Position numbers and translations under genes: made by a program. From NCBI GenBank assembly GCA_012840225.1, contig DULU01000014.1, positions 1 through 49,349 on the forward strand: a DNA stretch of 49,349 nucleotides. The letters are read 5' to 3'. The notes under the pieces were generated by a model. It was given only the letters and a program-made list of their open reading frames with translations. It had not been told where the DNA came from and ran no database searches. Source of the DNA: Bacillota bacterium. GTDB lineage: Bacteria > Bacillota > Limnochordia > DTU080. The first letter of the stretch is position 1. Every line of letters starts with the position of its first letter. Of this stretch, positions 48,051 through 49,349 are shown piece by piece.

Positions 48051-49349
48051 ATGAATTGTCTCAATAAAAATCTGAACTTATCGGACTACCTGGCGCTGCT
48101 GGCGCGTTGGGTTAAGGCGGCAGAAAGAGACTATCATCCCTTGGACGGAACGCCGGATCTCGGTTACTACGGCACGGCCTACAGGCATTGGGGCCATCAA
48201 TCCATTGCCAATTACGCTTCTGCCTATGCCACTTTGGCCACACTGGCATCCGACGACATCATCGCTATCTCAGGCGTATCACGGGACTTTCTTTATGAAC
48301 GAGCCCTGGCGGCCTTGCGTTATTTCCTGCGCCTCCACACCACCGGCGATTTGGTGAGCCAGGATGGTACCAAGTGGGGTACGGACTGGATATCCGGCAA
48401 CCTGTTTTTGCGGGGAGTGGCCGCCATCGATGCTCTCTGGGATAAATTCACGGATGAGGATAAGCAGCGAGTGGAAAAAATGGTGGAAGCCGAAGCAGAA
48501 CACCTGATGAAGCAGCCCATCATTTGCAACCGCTGGCCTGAGCGCCCGGAGTTGGGACGGACCAATGCGGAGGCCAATTCCTGGAACGGCAGCATGCTTT
48601 TGCACGCCATCATCTACCTTCCCGACCATGCCAGGAAAGCCGCCTGGTGGGAGCAGGCGTGTCGGTACTTTATCAACACTTTATCCGTGCCGCAGGATGC
48701 CGAAGATCAGCGCCTGGTAGATGGACGCCCCATAGCCGAGTGGCATGTCGGTGCCAACCTGCATCCTAACTTCGGGTTTGAACACCATGGCTTCCTTCAT
48801 TTCGGTTATATGGTCATCTCCCTGGAGGAGCTGGTTTTCACCTGGGCGCAATGCCGGCGCCACCGGTTGGCACCGCCGCAATCGCTTTTTCACCACTGGC
48901 AGGAGGTCTGGCAGGTCATCAAGCACAGCTATATCAGTCCCGGCCGCTTAGGTTATCTGGCCGGGGAAGACTGGTCACGTTATCTCTATTGTCAAGCTTA
49001 CTTCATCTCCATGTTGCCGGGCCTGCAAAAAAGGCTGGGCGACGCCGATGCCCGGTTTATGGAACTGGAGTTATTTGACAATGTCAAGCTGGAACAGACG
49101 GCAAACGGCGACGGCTCTTTCTGTGCCAAGCGCCTGGCGGCATTGGCGGCAAAGGATCCGGTAGCTTTTTACCGGTTTGAAAGTGATTATCCTGGCTTCT
49201 TCGCCCGCGCTGCCGTATATTACACGCTTCAGGATGAAGGAAAACTGCCGGCTCCGCCTGCACCGGCCGAATTCGAGCAGCATCTGGCCGGCATCTATCA
49301 AGAACCTGACGCCAAGTTCATCAGCCAGCGCACGCCGACACGGCTCCCC
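48051..49349 (+). CDS. Partial alpha-toroid-like protein (possible glycan-degrading enzyme), runs off the window
   Basis: An open frame of 433 codons from ATG 48051 with no stop before the end of the window. It follows the LacI gene by three bases behind AGAGGTG. I do not recognise a named family. Translation is rich in Trp, His and helical segments (HWGHQSIANYASAYATLATLA, GTKWGTDWISGNLFLRGVAAIDALW, RTNAEANSWNGSMLLHAIIYLPDH, and GANLHPNFGFEHHGFLHFGYM), which suits an (alpha/alpha) toroid as in heparinase-like lyases and other glycan-degrading enzymes. No signal peptide. Likely the target of the LacI regulator. The 3' end must lie in the next window. Confidence 0.6.
   Translation, partial: MNCLNKNLNLSDYLALLARWVKAAERDYHPLDGTPDLGYYGTAYRHWGHQSIANYASAYATLATLASDDIIAISGVSRDFLYERALAALRYFLRLHTTGDLVSQDGTKWGTDWISGNLFLRGVAAIDALWDKFTDEDKQRVEKMVEAEAEHLMKQPIICNRWPERPELGRTNAEANSWNGSMLLHAIIYLPDHARKAAWWEQACRYFINTLSVPQDAEDQRLVDGRPIAEWHVGANLHPNFGFEHHGFLHFGYMVISLEELVFTWAQCRRHRLAPPQSLFHHWQEVWQVIKHSYISPGRLGYLAGEDWSRYLYCQAYFISMLPGLQKRLGDADARFMELELFDNVKLEQTANGDGSFCAKRLAALAAKDPVAFYRFESDYPGFFARAAVYYTLQDEGKLPAPPAPAEFEQHLAGIYQEPDAKFISQRTPTRLP

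Overview
The window looks like a chromosomal segment of an anaerobic, fermentative, GC-rich member of the Bacillota (Clostridia/Limnochordia-like). Reasons: strong AGGAGG-type ribosome binding sites, frequent GTG/TTG starts, a PadR plus HAAS-domain pair, RpiR/LacI/GntR sugar regulators, and a ferredoxin-type group 4 [NiFe] hydrogenase. Two family 1 ABC solute-binding proteins carry ordinary signal peptides without a lipobox, which would suit a cell with an outer membrane (inference). The taxonomic call is a judgement from gene content only.

Layout. (1) 11-5200, plus strand: hypF-hypC-hypD-hypE, which make and insert the Fe(CN)2CO centre; hypA/hypB are not in the window. (2) 5484-14245, plus strand: ten tightly packed subunit genes of a membrane-bound, complex-I-like group 4 [NiFe] hydrogenase (NuoJ/MbhD-, K-, L-, M/N-, A-, B-, C-, D-, H- and I-like) followed by a HycI-type maturation protease. 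(3) 14252-16482, minus: a NamZ-type exo-muramidase and a BadF/MurK-type sugar kinase, probably cell-wall sugar salvage. (4) 16575-20507: a large AT-richer glycoside-hydrolase-like gene divergent from a GntR/FCD regulator. (5) 20575-23961, minus: DegT aminotransferase, creatininase-family hydrolase and 2-hydroxyacid dehydrogenase. (6) 24086-26225, plus: sialidase-like beta-propeller and an RpiR regulator. (7) 26338-30127, minus: SDR, GH88-like unsaturated uronyl hydrolase and OYE-type flavoenzyme. (8) 30320-39454, minus: M14 peptidase-like, alpha/beta hydrolase, a secreted heparinase II/III-type lyase with an N-terminal carbohydrate-binding-like domain, a solute-binding protein, a stand-alone secreted copy of that binding domain, and a second solute-binding protein. 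(9) 39915-43302: URO-D-family protein, small membrane protein, PadR regulator and HAAS membrane protein. (10) 43449-49349, plus: cytoplasmic heparinase-like protein, LarA-like (DUF2088) protein, LacI regulator and a partial alpha-toroid-like gene that runs off the end.

How it fits together. The right-hand 25 kb reads as an accessory locus for acidic (uronate-containing) polysaccharides: lyases outside and inside the cell, GH88-like removal of unsaturated uronate, redox enzymes to process the product, and two binding proteins for uptake, although no ABC permease or ATPase is present. A long dyad element is shared, with identical internal spacing, by the rpiR promoter region (25243-25298) and the promoter region of the second binding-protein gene (31605-31660), which suggests one regulon. 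Reduced ferredoxin from fermentation of such sugars could be discharged by the hydrogenase (inference).

A second theme is short tandem repeats (6-18 bp units). They appear as in-frame insertions or tails in hypF, hypC, hypD, the NuoB-like gene, the lyase and the LarA-like gene, and as non-coding arrays, the clearest being seven 15-bp units at 46786-46890. I see no tRNA, rRNA, CRISPR array, transposase or integrase.
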